A DNA stretch of 26,354 bases, from contig CAJUMM010000037.1 in the NCBI GenBank assembly GCA_910586955.1, positions 1-26,354 of the forward strand. Direction: 5' to 3'. The notes below the pieces were generated by a model, which did no database searches, was not told the origin of the DNA, and saw only the letters and a list, made by a program, of their open reading frames with translations. Each line of letters begins with the position of its first letter. Within the stretch, counting starts at the first letter, position 1. The translations under genes and the position numbers were made by a program. This document shows, piece after piece, positions 15,534 through 23,821 of the stretch. The stretch is from an uncultured Lachnospiraceae bacterium. Lineage in GTDB: Bacteria > Bacillota > Clostridia > Lachnospirales > Lachnospiraceae.

Positions 15534-17195
15534 TCACAGATCAAAAATATTAATCTTATCCCGGAGAATCAGTTTGACAATTCCAAAAGTCGCCAGAATA
15601 ATCAGCAGCATTCCAAGAGCCGTTGCCGCCGCATCCCCGTAAGCCCCCCAGTCCGCCAGGTTCATAATGGTGTTGGACGCCACATTGTACTTGGCAGATA
15701 CCAGGAAAATAACCGTGCTCAAAGTATTCATACACTTCATAAAACTGTAGACCAGGCAGATAGAAATAGAATTTTTCAGCATCGGCATCACAATCGTCTG
15801 GAAAGTTCGGACACTGCCACTGCCTAAGTTCGCCGCCGCCTCTTCAATAGACTTGTCAATCTGCTTAAAGCCTGCCACCGCATTGCGATACCCCACCGGA
15901 ATCTGCCGGATCACCATTCCTATGATGATAATCACCGCTGTCCCCGTGAGCAGAAGAGGCTTTTTATTAAAGGCCACAATCAGGGATATACCGATAAAAG
16001 TCCCCGGCAGGGAGGCTGGGAGCATAGCCAGGAAATCCGCAAGCCCACGGCCGGGAAAACGCTTTCTCGTCACCAGATACCCCAGCAGCACCCCAAAACA
16101 GGCCGTCACTACCGCGGCGATCATAGACAGGCGCCAGCTCACCCACATAGTCTTAGAATTCAGCACATTGCTGTAAAAATGTTCAAAAGTAAAAGCATTG
16201 TTCACACCCAGAGTCTCCGTAAAAGAGAATCCCACAACGCCGCCAATCAAAGTAAGCACAATCAGGCATACCACCGTGCAGATCACAAAAAGCACGCACT
16301 TCACCGGGAAAGAGACAAAGTCCCTGGTCAGGCCGCTGGTAGGTTTGCCCGTCACCGTCACAAAAGACTTCCGATCCAGGTAAAACTTCTGTACAAAAAA
16401 CATCAAAAGAGACGGAACCACCAGAAAGAGGCTCAAAGCCGCAGCCAGAGGCATATCATAATTGCCCGTCACCGTAGCATAAGCCAGTGTGGCCAGCGTC
16501 GTATAATTCCCGCCGATAAGCTTAGGATTTCCGAAATCCGCCAAAGCATTGATAAATACCAAAAGATACGCACTGGCAATGCCGGGCGTCGCCAGCTGCA
16601 GAGTCACCGTGCGGAACAGACGGAAACCGGACGCCCCCAGGTTCTGGGCCGAGAGCTCAATGTTCGGGCTGATGGCTTTTAACACCCCAGAAATCGTGAT
16701 GTACGCAAGAGGAAAAAACGCCAGGCTCTGCACAATCCACAGGCCAAACCATCCATACGGGTCAAAGGTCAGATGCAGAATCCGGTAGGTAATCACACCC
16801 CTCCTTCCGAAGAGCAGCAAAAACGCAAGCCCCGTCATAACAGAAGGCGCCATATTCGGAAGAAGCGCCACAACCCGGAAAAATTTTTTCCCCGGTATGT
16901 TCGTATAATTCATCGCGTAAGCAAATATAAATCCCAGCACAATCGCTGTAGTCGTCGCGAGAAGGGAAGAGACAATCGTATGCCAGAACGCCGTCATCAC
17001 CTTAGAAGAAGTAAACGCAGACGCCCAGTCCGACAAGGCAGGCAAGATCACCAGCTTGGAAAAGGGGAAAATAATAAACAACCCAAATACCAGGAACATC
17101 ACCGCCACCGCAGCCGTCAGGCCAGGATCTTTTAGCATATCAGACCAGTCTACGAGAAACCCTTTTTTCTCACGAATTTTCTTTTCTTTTTCCAT
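15534..17195 (-). CDS. Fused double ABC permease (FbpB/AfuB type)
   Basis: 553-residue membrane protein containing two binding-protein-dependent transport domains in one chain, with about twelve helices. Each half has an EAA loop contacting the ATPase: LSAQNLGASGFRLFRTV in the N-half and EEAAANLGSGSVRTFQTI in the C-half. A charged N-terminus (EKEKKIREKK) is cytoplasmic. The fused layout is typical of ferric iron, 2-aminoethylphosphonate and hexose-phosphate importers. The ATG at 17195 has AGGA 7 nt upstream; the TTG at 17201 is less likely. It is separated from the binding-protein gene by a hairpin at 17218-17252 that may lower its expression. Confidence 0.92.
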   Translation of the reverse strand: MEKEKKIREKKGFLVDWSDMLKDPGLTAAVAVMFLVFGLFIIFPFSKLVILPALSDWASAFTSSKVMTAFWHTIVSSLLATTTAIVLGFIFAYAMNYTNIPGKKFFRVVALLPNMAPSVMTGLAFLLLFGRRGVITYRILHLTFDPYGWFGLWIVQSLAFFPLAYITISGVLKAISPNIELSAQNLGASGFRLFRTVTLQLATPGIASAYLLVFINALADFGNPKLIGGNYTTLATLAYATVTGNYDMPLAAALSLFLVVPSLLMFFVQKFYLDRKSFVTVTGKPTSGLTRDFVSFPVKCVLFVICTVVCLIVLTLIGGVVGFSFTETLGVNNAFTFEHFYSNVLNSKTMWVSWRLSMIAAVVTACFGVLLGYLVTRKRFPGRGLADFLAMLPASLPGTFIGISLIVAFNKKPLLLTGTAVIIIIGMVIRQIPVGYRNAVAGFKQIDKSIEEAAANLGSGSVRTFQTIVMPMLKNSISICLVYSFMKCMNTLSTVIFLVSAKYNVASNTIMNLADWGAYGDAAATALGMLLIILATFGIVKLILRDKINIFDL

Positions 17196-17217
17196 GGCCA
17201 ATCCTCATTTCTCATGA

Positions 17218-17252
17218 TAAAGGGGAGTACCGTCTTTCACAGTACTCCCCTT
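17218..17252 (-). terminator. Intercistronic hairpin (partial terminator/mRNA stabiliser)
   Basis: AAGGGGAGTAC and GTACTCCCCTT form an 11-bp perfect stem with an 11-nt loop. On the minus strand it is followed only by TATC, so it is a weak terminator. Its place between binding-protein and permease genes fits differential expression of the abundant binding protein. Confidence 0.65.
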
Positions 17253-17270
17253 CCTCTTGCCTCAAAAGGC

Positions 17271-18389
17271 TTACTGCACCAGTGTACCAAATTGATCCAG
17301 CGTCTCCTGCTTCTTCTCCGCTGCCGCAATCGGATCATACTCACGGTTGAAATTCAGCTCAGACAGCTTGCTGCCGCCCTCGGGAGCAATCGCATCGTCA
17401 CGGACCGCCACACAGTTGGCCAGCTCTACCAGAGCGTCCAGAGCCTCCTTGGTCAGGCAGAAATCAATAAACTGCTGCGCCGCCGGGTTGTCCTCAGAGC
17501 CCGCCACCATGGAAACCGGAACCATAGACCACCCCGCTCCCTCATATACGGTGCTCTGCATGGGATAACCGGAGGTCTTTACGATCAGCTGATCCGCCAG
17601 GAAGTTCACTGCAATCAGGTACTCTCCAAGACCGGTCTTCTCTGCCGGTGTGTATCCGCTGGAGGTATACTGCCCTACCTGCTCGTTGAATTTCTCCAGA
17701 TACTCCCATCCCTTCTCGTCTCCCATGTACTGCAGCACGGAAGATACAAAAGCGTAGCCCGTTCCCGAAGAAGTGGGATCCGGAGTGATGATCTCGCCCT
17801 TATAGGCCGGATCCAGAAGCTCCTCCAGGGTGGTGGGCATCTCAAGGCCCTTGTCCGCGAACTCCTCCTCCCAGCGCTCCGTATTTACGCCGATGGAGAG
17901 GGTCTCCACATACTGTGCCTTCCACACGCCGTCCGGATCCACGTACTCGGACGGGAGCTCGGACTCAATCGGGGAGTTGTAGGCGGTCAGGATGCCCTGG
18001 GCTTTCAGGTTCTCATGTCCGTCCACGGTTCCTCCGATAAATACGCTCACCGTAGGATTGTCCTTCTCCGCCGTCAGTTTCGCCACTGCCTCGCCGGTAG
18101 GCATACGCAGGTAGGAAACCTTGCAGCCGGTCTTCTCCTCGAACATCTCAGCCAGGCGCTTTACCATATCCTCATGGTAGGATCCCAGGATGCTCAGCTC
18201 CATCCCCGAGATATCCACAGCTCCTCCCTCCGCCTCAGCGGGAGCTGCCGCAGGCTCCTCATTTTCCGCTTCAGCCGGGGCCGCGGGCTCCTCAGGCGCA
18301 GGCTCCTGCTCCTTTGATCCGCATGCCGCCATGCCCATAACCATGGCACAAGCCAGCAGCAACGCAATTACCTTCTTGATGCTTTTCAT
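17271..18389 (-). CDS. Extracellular solute-binding lipoprotein (ferric/phosphonate/sugar-phosphate class)
   Basis: 372-residue substrate receptor tethered outside the membrane. The signal peptide has a lipobox ending GMAAC, with the lipidated Cys23. A Pro/Ala/Glu-rich spacer (about 28-57) leads to a periplasmic-binding-protein type 2 fold. The anion-contacting type of loop DPTSSGTGYAF is present. The adjacent Tyr-Tyr pair used for iron by FbpA proteins is not seen, so an anionic or phosphorylated solute (hexose phosphate as in AfuA, aminoethylphosphonate, phosphoglycerate) is favoured over iron. This is inference. The ATG has GGAGAG upstream. It sits between the kinase gene and the fused permease gene, so the two-component system probably controls it. 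Confidence 0.88.
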   Translation of the reverse strand: MKSIKKVIALLLACAMVMGMAACGSKEQEPAPEEPAAPAEAENEEPAAAPAEAEGGAVDISGMELSILGSYHEDMVKRLAEMFEEKTGCKVSYLRMPTGEAVAKLTAEKDNPTVSVFIGGTVDGHENLKAQGILTAYNSPIESELPSEYVDPDGVWKAQYVETLSIGVNTERWEEEFADKGLEMPTTLEELLDPAYKGEIITPDPTSSGTGYAFVSSVLQYMGDEKGWEYLEKFNEQVGQYTSSGYTPAEKTGLGEYLIAVNFLADQLIVKTSGYPMQSTVYEGAGWSMVPVSMVAGSEDNPAAQQFIDFCLTKEALDALVELANCVAVRDDAIAPEGGSKLSELNFNREYDPIAAAEKKQETLDQFGTLVQ

Positions 18390-18433
18390 AATACACTCTC
18401 CTTTTCCATATTTTATGTATCTATTTGGGTTTC

Positions 18434-18454
18434 CCCCTTCTTAAAGAGGAGGGG
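18434..18454. promoter_or_regulatory. Hairpin in the binding-protein leader
   Basis: CCCCTTCT (18434-18441) pairs with AGGAGGGG (18447-18454), including one G-T, around a 5-nt loop. It lies between the kinase stop and the binding-protein start with no T run on either strand. It may be an mRNA processing or stabilising element. Confidence 0.35.
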
Positions 18455-18475
18455 CAGCCTGGTATCCTGTTTCCC

Positions 18476-20356
18476 TTACTCCTCCAAGAATTCCCTGCAT
18501 ACAGCCAGCACCTCCGAGCGCAGCTGCATAATGCTGCCTACAAAGCGCTCGTCATGAACCATGCACAGGCCGTTCTCAAAGAGGACCACATAGACCACGG
18601 GAGTTTTCTCCTCCCTGTCCGACACATAGATCTCAATCTGGGCTACGCCCTCGCCCTTGGTGCGCATAACGTCCGAGAGCTCCCCGCTGTCCTTTAAGGC
18701 CTCTCCCTCCAGAAGAACCTCCCTGAGCCTTCTCTTCTGATCCATAGACAAGTTGATCCGCTCATCTTCGCTTCGCAGCACCACCCTGTCATGGCTCCCG
18801 ATAAGCTCCACCAGGTTCTCCTTCGTAAAGAGCCATCTGCACAGCCTGTCCGTGTGGGCCTTCACGCTCAGCTTTGTGTTCTCATCCCCATAGATCACAT
18901 CATCAATGACGATATAGGCTCCCGCCGCGAAATTCACGTCGTCCCCCTCCACAAAGCTGATGGTTCCCCTCACCGCACTCTCCAAAAGCTCTACGCTCCC
19001 CTGGTTCTGCTTCATCATGGTGGCGCAGGTGGACAGCCCCAGCCCGTTGCCCTGGCCGATAGTCTTCTCCACCCGGTAGAAAGGAGTAAAAATCAACTTG
19101 GCCTCCTTCTGCCGGATGCCGCAGCCGTTGTCCACAATGTGCAGAAGGGTCTTTTCCTCCAACGCCTCGGCATACACCCGGATGCGGCTGCAGCCGCTGT
19201 GGCTGATGGCGTTGTCCAGAATGCAGAGAATGGCCTCCTTTGCAAGCATCCGGTCGTTTCGCAGGACAATCGACTCCCCACACTGGTTTTCCAGCTCAAT
19301 GTTCCACTTGTTAAGCCTGGGCAGCAGCAGACGCACACACTCCTCTATCAGCTCCCGCAAGGGGTAGGTGCTGATGTGCAGGGGGCCAAATCCCACCTTC
19401 TCCTTGGATTTCTCCAAAAGACTCTCAATGGAATGGAGCAAATTCTCCCCCGCCTCTTCGATAATAAAGGCGTCCTCACAGACGCTGTCCTTGTCGCTCT
19501 CCAGCTGAATCATCTGAGAATAGCCAATGATAGAAGTCAAGGGCGTCTTCAGCTGATGGGTAACACTGTTAAAAAGATTACTCAACTGCTGCTGCTGTTC
19601 ATCCAGAAGAGTCATGTACTCATTCATCCGCTCGCTCATCATATTAAAAGCATGCCCCAGCTCCTCGATCTCGTCCCCGCTGTTGAGTACCACCTTCTGC
19701 CTTAAGTTCCCCCGCTGGAGCCTGGAACAGGCAGCCCTGAGCTCATTGACCGGCTGGACGATCCGGCCGGAAGTCCAGATGTTGATCAGCCAGAAACCCA
19801 CAATCCCCACCAGGGAGACGCTGCCCAGAATTCCCCCCATTCGAAACTGATAGGCCACCTCCCCGTCCAGATTATAAAGGTAGCGGATCACACCCAGCGT
19901 CCCCTCCCCCGTAACGCTGTAGATGGGGCTGGAAAAGGAGAGGTACAGGGTTCCTCCTTCCCGCAGAAACTGATAGCACTTCATGCTGTCGCCCCGGCCC
20001 ACATCCTCCCCCGCCGGCACAGCCTCCCCCTCTGCCTCGGAATCCGCCAAAAGCTCCCCCTTGCTGTAGATCTGCGTCCGCACATCCGCGCTCCTGGCCA
20101 AGTTGGCTACCAGATAGGGCGCCATCTTCTTTAAGCTCTCCTCCTTGTCATCCTCGTCTGAGGCCTTGATAAAACGCATTACATAGATCTGGCTGTTGTA
20201 GCTCTTGTCCCGGAGATTCTCCACCACCTCCCGGCGCAGCTGTACGCTGAAGATGGTGAGGGCCAGCACATTAATTAAAATGATAAAGGGCACAAAAATG
20301 CTCAGATTAGCCATCAGCATCTTTACCATCAGCCTTGTCTTATTGTTCTTCTTCAT
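18476..20356 (-). CDS. Sensor histidine kinase with C-terminal extension
   Basis: 626-residue kinase. TM1 is about 13-38, an extracellular sensor region about 39-173, TM2 about 174-194 and HAMP about 195-247. HisKA follows with phospho-acceptor His267 (SVTHQLKTPLTS). HATPase has N box DNAISH (381-386), DNGCGI (409-414) and GNGLGLS (436-442). The kinase core ends near 470, but about 157 further residues follow with no motif I recognise. They contain a strand-rich part (GAYIVIDDVIYGD), a charged helix, and a later VVYVVLFENGLCMVHD segment. The gene starts 17 nt inside the regulator gene and is followed by the binding-protein gene, so it likely senses the imported solute or the loaded binding protein. 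No in-frame break suggests that the tail is an artefact. Confidence 0.93.
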   Translation of the reverse strand: MKKNNKTRLMVKMLMANLSIFVPFIILINVLALTIFSVQLRREVVENLRDKSYNSQIYVMRFIKASDEDDKEESLKKMAPYLVANLARSADVRTQIYSKGELLADSEAEGEAVPAGEDVGRGDSMKCYQFLREGGTLYLSFSSPIYSVTGEGTLGVIRYLYNLDGEVAYQFRMGGILGSVSLVGIVGFWLINIWTSGRIVQPVNELRAACSRLQRGNLRQKVVLNSGDEIEELGHAFNMMSERMNEYMTLLDEQQQQLSNLFNSVTHQLKTPLTSIIGYSQMIQLESDKDSVCEDAFIIEEAGENLLHSIESLLEKSKEKVGFGPLHISTYPLRELIEECVRLLLPRLNKWNIELENQCGESIVLRNDRMLAKEAILCILDNAISHSGCSRIRVYAEALEEKTLLHIVDNGCGIRQKEAKLIFTPFYRVEKTIGQGNGLGLSTCATMMKQNQGSVELLESAVRGTISFVEGDDVNFAAGAYIVIDDVIYGDENTKLSVKAHTDRLCRWLFTKENLVELIGSHDRVVLRSEDERINLSMDQKRRLREVLLEGEALKDSGELSDVMRTKGEGVAQIEIYVSDREEKTPVVYVVLFENGLCMVHDERFVGSIMQLRSEVLAVCREFLEE

Positions 20357-21041
20357 CCTTCTTTACCTCAAAGCGGTATCCCACCCCGTACACCGTCTGA
20401 ATGTATTTCCCATAAGGCTCCATCTTAGAGCGGAGCCGCTTGATCAGAATATCCACAGCCCTTGTATTTCCCATATAATCAAAGCCCCAGATCTCGTTAA
20501 TCAGCTGCTCCCTGGTAAAGACCTGGGCGTAATGGGACACCAGAAAATAAATCGTGTCAAATTCCTTAAAAGTCAGCTCCCGGGCCTCCCCGTCCACAAA
20601 AACCTTGCGCAGCACCGGATTAATCTCCATCGTCTCCAAAGAAATCACCTTGCCCGGCTGATCCTGCTTGACCCTCCCATAGTTCATCCTCCGCCAGATC
20701 GCCTTGATCTTAAACACCAGCTCTTTGGTGTCAAAAGGCTTCGAGATAAAGTCGTCCGCCCCCAGCTCCAGGCCCAGGAGCTTGTTGTACCGCTTATCGT
20801 GGGCAGTAATAAAGATCACAGGGATCGTCTCGTCAAACTCCTGGATCCGCTGGAGCACCTCATAGCCGTCCATATCCGGCATCCGGATATCCAGAAGAAT
20901 AATGTCCGGCCGCTCCACCTCCACCTTATGTACGGCCTCCTCCCCACAAAAAGCGCACACCGTCTCATACCCTTCCATTCTTAAGCTCCTGCGCATCAGA
21001 TCCACAATCGCCTTCTCGTCATCCACTATCAGGACTTTCAT
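20340..21041 (-). CDS. OmpR-family response regulator
   Basis: 233-residue regulator. The receiver domain has VDDEK, phospho-acceptor Asp51 (ILLDIRMPDMDGY), FITAHD and SKPFD. The winged-helix domain is at about 130-228 (LTFKEFDTIYFLVSHY ... VDILIKRLRSKM ... VYGVGYRF). It pairs with the kinase that starts within its last codons. Likely targets are the importer genes downstream and possibly the divergent transketolase operon, with which it shares a 164-bp intergenic region. The ATG at 21041 has a GGAGGAGG site immediately upstream, and a good promoter lies at 21074-21103. Confidence 0.95.
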   Translation of the reverse strand: MKVLIVDDEKAIVDLMRRSLRMEGYETVCAFCGEEAVHKVEVERPDIILLDIRMPDMDGYEVLQRIQEFDETIPVIFITAHDKRYNKLLGLELGADDFISKPFDTKELVFKIKAIWRRMNYGRVKQDQPGKVISLETMEINPVLRKVFVDGEARELTFKEFDTIYFLVSHYAQVFTREQLINEIWGFDYMGNTRAVDILIKRLRSKMEPYGKYIQTVYGVGYRFEVKKDEEEQ

Positions 21042-21073
21042 ATGCCTCCTCCCTCCCCAAACCTGTTATTTTC

Positions 21074-21103
21074 ATTATAAAACCCGCCCTATAAAAAAGA
21101 CAA
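21074..21103 (-). promoter_or_regulatory. Promoter of the response regulator/import operon
   Basis: On the minus strand TTGTCT (21098-21103), an 18-bp spacer and a perfect TATAAT (21074-21079), 32 bp before the regulator ATG. No equally good promoter was seen for the plus-strand transketolase genes in the same gap, which may need an activator. Confidence 0.65.
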
Positions 21104-21205
21104 TAAACGCCTTAAAATGTTACATTCCTGAAATAATTCAAAAAAACAGGCGACACAATGAACATCTATAGTAGGAACCAGAAAAGATTGCAAGGAGGGA
21201 TCCAC

Positions 21206-22045
21206 GTGGATGTAAAAGATCTACAGAGAAAAGCCGTCACGATCCGACAGGATCTTCTGACCCTGATCTACAACGGCAAAACGGGGCATACGGGAGGCGA
21301 TCTGTCTTCCGCAGACCTGATGGTCGCGCTCCACTACCACATCATGAACCTAAGGCCCCAGGAGCCGGATTTCCCGGAGCGGGATCGCTTTATCTTAAGC
21401 AAGGGCCACTGCGTAGAATGCTACTACGCCATTCTGGCCGACCTGGGCTTCTTCCCAAAAGAAGAATTAAAAACCTTCTCCACCTACCAGAGCCCCTTCA
21501 TCGGCCATCCCACCAACAAGATTCCCGGAATCGAAGTAAACACCGGAGCCCTGGGCCACGGCCTCTCCCTGGGCGCAGGCATGGCTTGGGGCCTAAAAAA
21601 GTCTGCTTCCAAGAGCCGCGTCTTCGTGGTTAGCGGGGACGGCGAGCTGGCGGAAGGCTCCCTCTGGGAGGCCGCCATGTTCTCCAGCCACTACCACCTG
21701 GACAACCTTATCTGGATCATAGACCGCAACCATCTACAGATCAGCGGAAATACCGAGGACGTTATGTCCCAGGAGCCCTTAAAAGACCGCATGGAGGCCT
21801 TTGGCTGGGCCGTCAGGGAGATTGCAGACGGCAATTCCATGGAACAGATCCTCGCCGCCATGGAACAGCTCCCGCTCTCTTTCGGCAGACCCTCCGCCTT
21901 TATCGCCAACACAGTAAAGGGAAAGGGCGTCAAAGAGATGGAAAACATTGCAAAATGGCATCACGGCGTGCCTGACGAAGAGCTGTACGCCTCCGCCATG
22001 GCACAGCTTAACGCTGCAAGAAAGGAGCTGGAATCCCATGAATGA
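21206..22045 (+). CDS. Transketolase, N-terminal (TPP pyrophosphate) subunit
   Basis: 279-residue first half of a split transketolase, which moves two-carbon ketol units between sugar phosphates in the non-oxidative pentose phosphate pathway. Features are GHTGGDLSSADL, the SKGH motif, GHGLSLGAGMAWG, and the thiamine diphosphate/metal motif from GDGELAEGS through DRNHLQIS. The start is a GTG at 21206 with AAGGAGGG 6 nt upstream. The frame is open to an ATG at 21158, but that has no ribosome site. It overlaps the second-half gene by 8 nt. It is divergent from the two-component/import operon. A dedicated ketol-transfer role (for example a sulfo- or deoxy-sugar pathway) rather than central metabolism is possible. 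Confidence 0.94.
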   Translation: MDVKDLQRKAVTIRQDLLTLIYNGKTGHTGGDLSSADLMVALHYHIMNLRPQEPDFPERDRFILSKGHCVECYYAILADLGFFPKEELKTFSTYQSPFIGHPTNKIPGIEVNTGALGHGLSLGAGMAWGLKKSASKSRVFVVSGDGELAEGSLWEAAMFSSHYHLDNLIWIIDRNHLQISGNTEDVMSQEPLKDRMEAFGWAVREIADGNSMEQILAAMEQLPLSFGRPSAFIANTVKGKGVKEMENIAKWHHGVPDEELYASAMAQLNAARKELESHE

Positions 22046-23000
22046 GACATTATCCTGCCGCGAGGCATTTACCTCCACCTTGCTGGATCTGGCAAAAAAA
22101 GATCCCTCCATCATCGTGCTGACCTCAGACGCCAAAGGCTCCTCCTCCCTGGGTCCTTTCGCCCAAGAGCTGTCGGAACAATTTCTGGAGATCGGCATCG
22201 CAGAACAAAATGAAGTCGGCGTAGCCGCCGGACTTGCCTGCGTAGGCAGACGGCCCTTTATCTGCGCCCCAGCCAGCTTCTTAAGCGCCAGGAGCTTGGA
22301 GCAGGTAAAAGTGGATGTGGCCTACTCCCACAACAACGTAAAGCTCTTTGGCGTCAGCGGCGGCATCAGCTACGGCCCCCTGGGAGCGACCCACCACTCC
22401 CTCCACGACATCGCCGTCATGCGGGCCTTCCCGGATCTTGAGATTTTTATTCCCAGCGACCCGGTACAGACCCAAGCCCTGGCAAAATACCTGGCAGCCT
22501 CCGGCGCTCCCGCCTATGTCCGCGTGGGGAAAGCCGCCCTCCCGGCCCTCTATGACAGCGAAGAGGCCGCTTTCTCCCCAGGAAAGGCAAACATGCTAAG
22601 AGACGGCCGGGATCTCACCCTCATCGCTTGCGGCGAGCCGATCTTCCAGTGTATGAAGGCAGCCGAAGGTTTGGAGCGCGGCGGCATCTCCGTCCGGGTT
22701 CTGGACATGCACACCTTAAAGCCCCTGGACGAGAGCGCCATCCTCTCCGCGGCAAAAGAGACCGGCCTCATTATTACCGCCGAGGAGCACAGCATCTACG
22801 GAGGCCTTGGAGCCGCGGTCGCCCAGGTGACGGCAGCATCCTGCCCGGTAACGGTCAAATCCTTGGGGATCCCCGACGAGTACGCCGTATCCGGAACCAC
22901 CGCCCAGGTCTTCCATTACTACGGCCTGGATGCGGAAGGCATCTGCCGGACGGCAAAAACATGCCTGCAAAATCAAAAATCCAAAGAAGAAACCCTATGA
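22038..23000 (+). CDS. Transketolase, C-terminal (pyrimidine-binding) subunit
   Basis: 320-residue second half. The pyrimidine domain has the catalytic Glu in EIGIAEQNEVGVAAGLA, which activates the thiamine ring. It also has the THHSLHDIAVMRAFP substrate-loop histidines and a C-terminal transketolase domain (about 190-310). Together with the preceding protein it makes a full-length enzyme of about 600 residues. The ATG at 22038 lies within the end of the first-half gene, with GGAG 11 nt upstream. Its stop overlaps the phosphatase ATG (ATGA). Tight overlaps imply a stoichiometric complex. Confidence 0.94.
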   Translation: MNETLSCREAFTSTLLDLAKKDPSIIVLTSDAKGSSSLGPFAQELSEQFLEIGIAEQNEVGVAAGLACVGRRPFICAPASFLSARSLEQVKVDVAYSHNNVKLFGVSGGISYGPLGATHHSLHDIAVMRAFPDLEIFIPSDPVQTQALAKYLAASGAPAYVRVGKAALPALYDSEEAAFSPGKANMLRDGRDLTLIACGEPIFQCMKAAEGLERGGISVRVLDMHTLKPLDESAILSAAKETGLIITAEEHSIYGGLGAAVAQVTAASCPVTVKSLGIPDEYAVSGTTAQVFHYYGLDAEGICRTAKTCLQNQKSKEETL

Positions 23001-23617
23001 AGATCTATTTTGTGCGGCACGGCCAGACGGAATGGAACCGAACAAAGAAACTACAGGGGCAGGCCAATCTGCCCCTAAACGAGCAGGGCATCCGGGACGC
23101 CAGGCGCGCCGCCGAAATCCTCCGGGAGATCCCCTTCGACGCCATCTACTGCAGCCCCCTCACCCGCACTGTAGAGACCGCGAACATCATCGGAGCCTGC
23201 CAGGAGGCCAGCGTCGTCCTGGAGCCGCAGCTCATCGAGATCGCCTACGGACAGTACGAGGGCTATGACCTCATCGCCGCTGAGCAAGATCCCGCCTGTG
23301 AGATCTACCGGTACTTCCACTCTCCCCAGGACTTCCAGGCAGCCCCAGACGGGGAAACCCTGCGGCATCTCAAGGAACGCTGCCAGGCTTTCCTTACGGA
23401 GCTTAGAAGGAAGGACGCCGGCAAATGCGTGCTGGCGGTCTCCCACGGTACCTTTATCCGCGGCGTTATCTCCGTTGTCTGCGGCTTAAGCGACGCGGAC
23501 TTCTGGAAGGGAAAGGAGCAGGGGAACTGTGCCATCACCATTGTGGAGGAGGACAGGGAAGGGTGGGTGCTGCGGGCGGATGCGGTGGAGGCCTTGGAGG
23601 AGGCCGAGAGGGCGTGA
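22997..23617 (+). CDS. Histidine phosphatase family protein (phosphoglycerate mutase-like)
   Basis: 206-residue member of the branch-1 histidine phosphatases. The phospho-acceptor motif RHGQTEWN lies at the N-terminus, with the second catalytic His in VSHGTFIRG and an acidic EIAYGQYEG segment. Length and absence of long insertions fit broad phosphatases (GpmB/CobC/PhoE-like) rather than the glycolytic mutase. Its ATG overlaps the transketolase stop by 4 nt, so it probably acts on the same metabolites, for example dephosphorylating a sugar phosphate. The specific substrate is not readable. It is last in the operon, with a terminator at 23678-23720. Confidence 0.9.
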   Translation: MKIYFVRHGQTEWNRTKKLQGQANLPLNEQGIRDARRAAEILREIPFDAIYCSPLTRTVETANIIGACQEASVVLEPQLIEIAYGQYEGYDLIAAEQDPACEIYRYFHSPQDFQAAPDGETLRHLKERCQAFLTELRRKDAGKCVLAVSHGTFIRGVISVVCGLSDADFWKGKEQGNCAITIVEEDREGWVLRADAVEALEEAERA

Positions 23618-23677
23618 GATTCTTCGGGCGGGAAGGCAGCCCAAAGCATGTCCGCTTGGCTCGTTGCCCGCAAGAAA

Positions 23678-23720
23678 AAGAAATGCTATGCAATCAAAAA
23701 TTTCCTGCATAGCATTTCTT
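23678..23720. terminator. Bidirectional intrinsic terminator
   Basis: Perfect 15-bp stem, AAGAAATGCTATGCA (23678-23692) with TGCATAGCATTTCTT (23706-23720), and a 13-nt loop. The A-rich left flank and T-rich right flank allow termination in both directions. It sits between the phosphatase and the convergent rhaA. Confidence 0.85.
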
Positions 23721-23821
23721 ATTTTCTGTATATTTTATGCCTGATTTTGTCTGTTTCATAGCCCTGCGGTGCGACTATAGTCCAGTTCCATATACGATGA
23801 GCAAATTCGTGAAACTGCCAT

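Noticed and set aside
21104..21205. Promoter for the transketolase operon (TATAGT at about 21168)
   Set aside because: No acceptable -35 at 16-18 bp; left unannotated, possibly activator-dependent.
22628..22996. Open frame extending the phosphatase upstream through the transketolase gene
   Set aside because: Out-of-frame shadow translation; the phosphatase begins at the ATG at 22997 with the RHG motif directly after.
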